From Flavobacterium sp. 9 (GTDB lineage Bacteria > Bacteroidota > Bacteroidia > Flavobacteriales > Flavobacteriaceae): a stretch of DNA of 64,000 bases. This document shows positions 61,401 to 64,000 of the stretch, one piece after another; the stretch's first letter is position 1, and each line of letters starts with the position of its first letter. The DNA is taken from NCBI RefSeq assembly GCF_002754195.1, contig NZ_PEEU01000001.1, positions 2,542,001-2,606,000 on the forward strand, given 5' to 3'. The position numbers and the translations under genes are program-made. The notes beneath the pieces were generated by a model. The model was given only the letters and a program-made list of their open reading frames with translations, was not told the DNA's origin and did not search any database.

Positions 61401-61647
61401 TGCAAGTTTTATAAAACTAAGACAAGTAATTATTGGATATCAATTACCACTTGAAAAATTAAAAGGATTATCAAAACTTCAGGGAGCTTCGATTTCATTT
61501 GTAGCAAGAAACTTATTCATTCTTTATAAGAAAACTCCAAACGTAGATCCGGAATCTGTATTTAGTGCTGGAAATGCTCAAGGTGTAGAACAATTTGGAG
61601 TGCCAAAAACCAGAAGTTTCGGTTTAAGTTTAAATGTCAAATTTTAA
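58492..61647 (+). CDS. SusC/RagA-family TonB-linked outer-membrane transporter
   Basis: 1051 residues from ATG 58492; the frame is open from a TTG at 58447, but that lies within the promoter element. Signal peptide of about 20 residues; CarboxypepD_reg-like domain at about 35-110 (GQIIGQDDGMPIAGATIYAE); plug domain with VVIRGNGSLNGNNQPMYVVN and ITVLKGGTAAALYGANAANG, the SusC signature; then a 22-strand barrel ending FGLSLNVKF. It imports an oligomeric nutrient with its SusD partner, powered by TonB. Confidence 0.96.
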   Translation: MKTKLISLVFIGGVIFSANAKEVAITKHLFEQKSSQIEVTGQIIGQDDGMPIAGATIYAESNSKIATISDENGRFKLNVPENESHVVISYMGYQTTNFPLIQTTNLTIRLKPAENVLDQVLVTALGVKKTSKAISYAVTELKGTEFTKAKETNIANALVGKIAGVNVSSTATGPNGSTRVVIRGNGSLNGNNQPMYVVNDLPIDNTQLNLPGIGNGPGSTRINVDRGDGTSVINPDDIKTITVLKGGTAAALYGANAANGVILIQTKRGAAQKGIGVEYNTSFTFEAPSIIPDWQYEYGSGANGKKPTTQAEAVAAGRWSWGAKMDGTNVIQFDGVARPYVAQKNNIKNFYETGTTFINSIALSGGTEKATGRLSFSNTDNQGVVPNSDFNRKSLNIASNVNMTDWLKFDVVAQYNVEKSNNRVTVSDAEANPNWGTYMIANTVDIRNLAPGYDANGVEEAWNPVAVATNPYFVVNKIKNSDTKNRFLGMINVKLNFTPDLFLQGRIGQDFTNYDFFGYIPKTTLNNPIGYAQGSRVKLSNLNSEAILNYTKKNIYKDFSLNALLGVNTRTTLRDETRVEGSGFVLDDFYALTNLSTLTYSYPYGKTKTNSVYGAVDLDYKNVVFLNFTGRQDWFSTLSKDNNTVFYPSVGTSIIVSDILKMPEFVSFAKLRTSWAQVGGATPDPYALNQSYSMVQGGHNGQQLQTPTGSRVPNATLSPLTSTTFEIGTDLGFFNNRLNLDFAYYNRATTNDIVETTISNASGASTALLNLGKMRNKGVEFLLSGKIINSENFSWDASFNGSYNKNTVEALTDQLNSITMATSVNGYVTITSDVGRPYSIIKGYKPLKDASGNTVYNVSGGSATIARGPLEELGQGVHPWAAGISNDFKYKNISFSFLIDGKFGGSLYSGTDLYGTRMGLTKLTLDGRESGLPIKGVDTNGNPVDMVIAPENLRTYYDGLRNISSTFVYDASFIKLRQVIIGYQLPLEKLKGLSKLQGASISFVARNLFILYKKTPNVDPESVFSAGNAQGVEQFGVPKTRSFGLSLNVKF

Positions 61648-61679
61648 ACTCGCTTAATTAATTTTTAAATTACAAAGAC

Positions 61680-63209
61680 ATGAAAAAGATAACCATATTA
61701 TACATAACAGGTATACTTTTAGGAAGTATGACTGCCTGTACAAAAGATTTCGAAGAAATCAACACAAATCCTAATGTTGTTGAAAAACCAAATCCTAATT
61801 TTCTTTTCAGCCGAGCACAATTGGATGGTTTAAACAACAATTACTTTTTTACTAATATCCTTGAATGTGGAGGAATGCTGCAACATTATGCTACGTATAA
61901 AGAAGCTTCTGGTGTGGGAGATAAATATTTGAGTAATGAAGTTTATTATTCTGCTTATTTCAATCAGATATATCCAACAGCATTAAACGAAACTCAAATC
62001 GTAATTGATGCCGTAAAAGACAATGCAAACGATAGTAATAAACTAAATATTGCCAGAATCTGGAAAGCATATTTGTATCATAGAATTACAGATTTATACG
62101 GAGACATTCCTTATTCTGAAGCTGCAAAAGCAAATAGTACACAAGTATTTCTTCCAAAATATGATACTCAGGAATTCATATACAAAGATTTATTGAAAGA
62201 ACTTGACGAAGCTGCAACAGCATTAGATCCAGCGAAACCAAGTTTTGGTAAAGCCGATTTTATCTATGACGGAGATGTTGCAAAATGGAAAAAATTCTCT
62301 TATTCTTTAATGCTTCGTTTAGGATTAAGATTAAGTAAAGTTGATGCCGCTCTATCAAAAACATGGGTTACAAAAGCAATTGCCGGAGGAGTTATCCTTA
62401 ACGGAACTGACAATGCAATCATGAAATATACAGATGGTCCAAATGATTTTAACAGAAACCCTGTTGGTTTTGACGCCAGAAGACAAGATTTCACAAATGG
62501 ATCATACGGTCAAAAAAATGTTGAAGGCGGAAAATTAGCTAAGACATTCATCGATTTATTAAAAAATACTGCCGATCCAAGAATTAGTGTTTATGCAGGA
62601 GTTTGGGAAGGTACAACACAAAATACAAGTGCAGCGGTTCAAAAAGGTTTTCCTAACGGAACTAAAAATGCTCCAACACCAATTGAACAAGCAACTTATT
62701 CTGAGCCTAATCAAAGTACTATTTTTAAATACGATGCGCCACTTGTTCTTTTAAGCAATGCCGAAACTAATTTATATCTAGCCGAAGCCGCCGTAAGAGG
62801 ATGGTATTCTGGCGAAACAGATAAAGATCTATATGAAAAAGGTGTAAAAGCTTCTTTCTTAAACATGGGGATTTACGGATCGACTTATGCAATTTCGGAC
62901 GCAACACCATATTTAACTGCAAATCCATATAATGCAGCAGGATCTTTTGAAGCTAAAATGAATCAGATTCACACTCAGGTTTATGTTGCTTTATTTGTAG
63001 ACGAACAAGAAATTTATGCCAACTGGAGAAGAACCGGTTATCCAGTTTTGGTTCCGGTAAATTTTCCTGGAAACGTTACAAACGGCACAATCCCAAGACG
63101 TTTGAAATATTCAACAAGTGAATATTCAGTGAATTCAACTAACTTAGCTGAAGCAGTTAAACGCCAGGGCGAAGATAGTTTTACAACAAAAATCTGGTGG
63201 GATAAATAA
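61680..63209 (+). CDS. SusD/RagB-family lipoprotein
   Basis: 509 residues with lipobox SMTACTKDFEEINTNPN. The mature start DFEEINTNPNVVEKPNPNFLFSR is split over two blocks and is typical of the SusD/RagB homologue branch (PF12771 type). Segments WKAYLYHRITDLYGDIPYSE and LSNAETNLYLAEAAVRGW are the helical TPR-type core. It acts as a lid and ligand-binding partner of the SusC protein 32 bases upstream. No glycoside hydrolase or sulfatase follows in the window. Confidence 0.95.
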   Translation: MKKITILYITGILLGSMTACTKDFEEINTNPNVVEKPNPNFLFSRAQLDGLNNNYFFTNILECGGMLQHYATYKEASGVGDKYLSNEVYYSAYFNQIYPTALNETQIVIDAVKDNANDSNKLNIARIWKAYLYHRITDLYGDIPYSEAAKANSTQVFLPKYDTQEFIYKDLLKELDEAATALDPAKPSFGKADFIYDGDVAKWKKFSYSLMLRLGLRLSKVDAALSKTWVTKAIAGGVILNGTDNAIMKYTDGPNDFNRNPVGFDARRQDFTNGSYGQKNVEGGKLAKTFIDLLKNTADPRISVYAGVWEGTTQNTSAAVQKGFPNGTKNAPTPIEQATYSEPNQSTIFKYDAPLVLLSNAETNLYLAEAAVRGWYSGETDKDLYEKGVKASFLNMGIYGSTYAISDATPYLTANPYNAAGSFEAKMNQIHTQVYVALFVDEQEIYANWRRTGYPVLVPVNFPGNVTNGTIPRRLKYSTSEYSVNSTNLAEAVKRQGEDSFTTKIWWDK

Positions 63210-63231
63210 AATATGAAACAAGAGTTAAAAT

Positions 63232-63380
63232 GTGCCTTTAGGCACTTAATGTTGGTAGTTATAAAGTTTCAAATTCGTTCGCGTGCCGTAGGTACGCAAC
63301 AAAACGATAACTATTGCGTACCTACGGCACGCTAGATATTGTGACTTATGTTTTTACCAATATTAAGTGTCTAACGACAC
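63232..63380. repeat. Composite hairpin repeat, variant C
   Basis: Order: GTGCCTTTAGGCAC (63232-63245) followed by TTAATGTTGGTAG; a perfect 19-bp inverted pair GCGTGCCGTAGGTACGCAA (63281-63299) and its complement (63314-63332); then TTACCAATATTAAGTGTC leading into GTGTCTAACGACAC (63367-63380). The two ends are inverted copies of each other, as in copies A and B. Confidence 0.85.
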
Positions 63381-63408
63381 AAATTAAAACTCTTAATACA
63401 AAAGATAA

Positions 63409-64000
63409 ATGAGCATTTTAATTCTTACGGCATGCATTGCGTTTTTAATCATTCAGATAGCTTGGCTTAAAATCAATCCGTTTATTGCCTTTATCATAAC
63501 AGCTTTATTAGCAGGTTTATTTTTAGGCCTGCCAATAGAAACTTTATCTCAAACCGTACAAAAAGGTTTGGGCGAAATGTTAGGATCTATCACTTTGATT
63601 ATTGTTTTCGGAACCTGTATTGGTAAACTCACCGTTTCATCAGGCGCCGCCAATGTCATTGCCAAAACAGTTATGGGATGGACGGGTAAAAAATATGTTC
63701 GTCTTGGCTTAATGATTACCGGATTTATTGTTGGGATACCTCTATTTTATAGTGTTGGATTTGTTTTGTTAGTTCCATTAATCTTTTCAGTAGCCCATCA
63801 ATTTAAGCTTTCAAAAGTATATCTCGGTATTCCAATGCTGGCGTCGCTTTCAGTAGCACACGGTTTTTTGCCTCCACATCCGTCTCCAATGGCTTTAAGC
63901 AGTATTTTAAAAGCTGATATTGGACTCGTTTTAGTCTACGGAATCATCATTGCGATTCCAACAATTTTTATTGCAGGTTTATTGTTTTCGAATTTATTAA
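63409..64000 (+). CDS. GntP-family gluconate:H+ symporter, 5' part
   Basis: 197 codons are visible to the window edge. The protein begins MSILILTACIAFLIIQIAWL and shows five or so hydrophobic segments. KINPFIAFIITALLAGLFLG, FGTCIGKLTVSSGAANVIAK and SVAHGFLPPHPSPMALSSIL match GntP-family permeases of gluconate and related sugar acids. It follows the SusC/SusD pair after a repeat of 150 bases and could move the product of the nutrient imported by that pair; this is inference. Confidence 0.88.
   Translation, partial: MSILILTACIAFLIIQIAWLKINPFIAFIITALLAGLFLGLPIETLSQTVQKGLGEMLGSITLIIVFGTCIGKLTVSSGAANVIAKTVMGWTGKKYVRLGLMITGFIVGIPLFYSVGFVLLVPLIFSVAHQFKLSKVYLGIPMLASLSVAHGFLPPHPSPMALSSILKADIGLVLVYGIIIAIPTIFIAGLLFSNLL

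Overview
The window is a chromosomal segment of a Bacteroidota bacterium, most likely a Flavobacterium species. Evidence: low GC, start regions with the Bacteroidota -7 promoter element TAnnTTTG, a SusC/SusD pair, a DUF5686 outer-membrane protein, the gene order ribE / pdxA-DUF177-rpmF-fabH-accB-accC, and many short palindromic intergenic repeats. Gene content is mostly core; no phage, CRISPR array, rRNA operon or insertion sequence with a transposase was seen.

Layout. 1-6050: uppP (3' end)-truB, a thioredoxin-fold protein, pyrH-frr and a DUF5686 protein. 6300-9600: serine hydrolase, membrane AraC-type regulator, and a tRNA-Ala(GGC) followed by two decaying partial copies of itself. 9600-13140: enoyl-CoA hydratase, small membrane protein, queD-type gene, lpxH-type gene, seven-haem cytochrome lipoprotein. 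13200-25930: alpha/beta hydrolase, MFS exporter-recJ, HopJ-family protein, rsmI, an acidic low-complexity protein, tdk, rpoN, asnS. 26300-36430: MMPL/RND transporter, SMR exporter, LytS/LytTR pair, CPA2 antiporter, and a three-gene run FAD oxidoreductase-mtgA-LpxR-like. 36650-44280: S9 peptidase, hybrid histidine kinase and an NtrC-type sigma-54 regulator that share stop-codon bases, then five tandem paralogous secreted proteins of about 97 residues. 44820-50510: fatty-acid initiation and biotin carboxylase genes with rpmF, pdxA and ribE. 50550-58260: small Pro-rich membrane protein, tRNA(CAT), methylmalonyl-CoA epimerase, a two-gene exported system of unknown role, an Ig-like lipoprotein, a double-glycine-leader peptide gene and a nitrilase-family amidase. 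58490-64000: SusC/SusD pair and the start of a GntP permease.

Most unusual observations. (1) The double-glycine-leader peptide gene at 56907-57170 lies between two 93% identical copies of the 3' end of the adjacent Ig-like gene; the outer copy overlaps the stop codon of the nitrilase gene in a CTAG, as if a small cassette had been inserted at a gene end and rebuilt it. (2) Five tandem secreted paralogs lie beside a sigma-54 regulator, with rpoN elsewhere in the window. (3) tRNA-Ala(GGC) has a near full-length but unfoldable copy and a further 5' stub behind it. (4) Several families of palindromic intergenic elements recur, two of them with the same internal order of four hairpins, whose arms change in compensating ways.

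All calls rest on reading the sequence and on general knowledge of the families; no database search was run.
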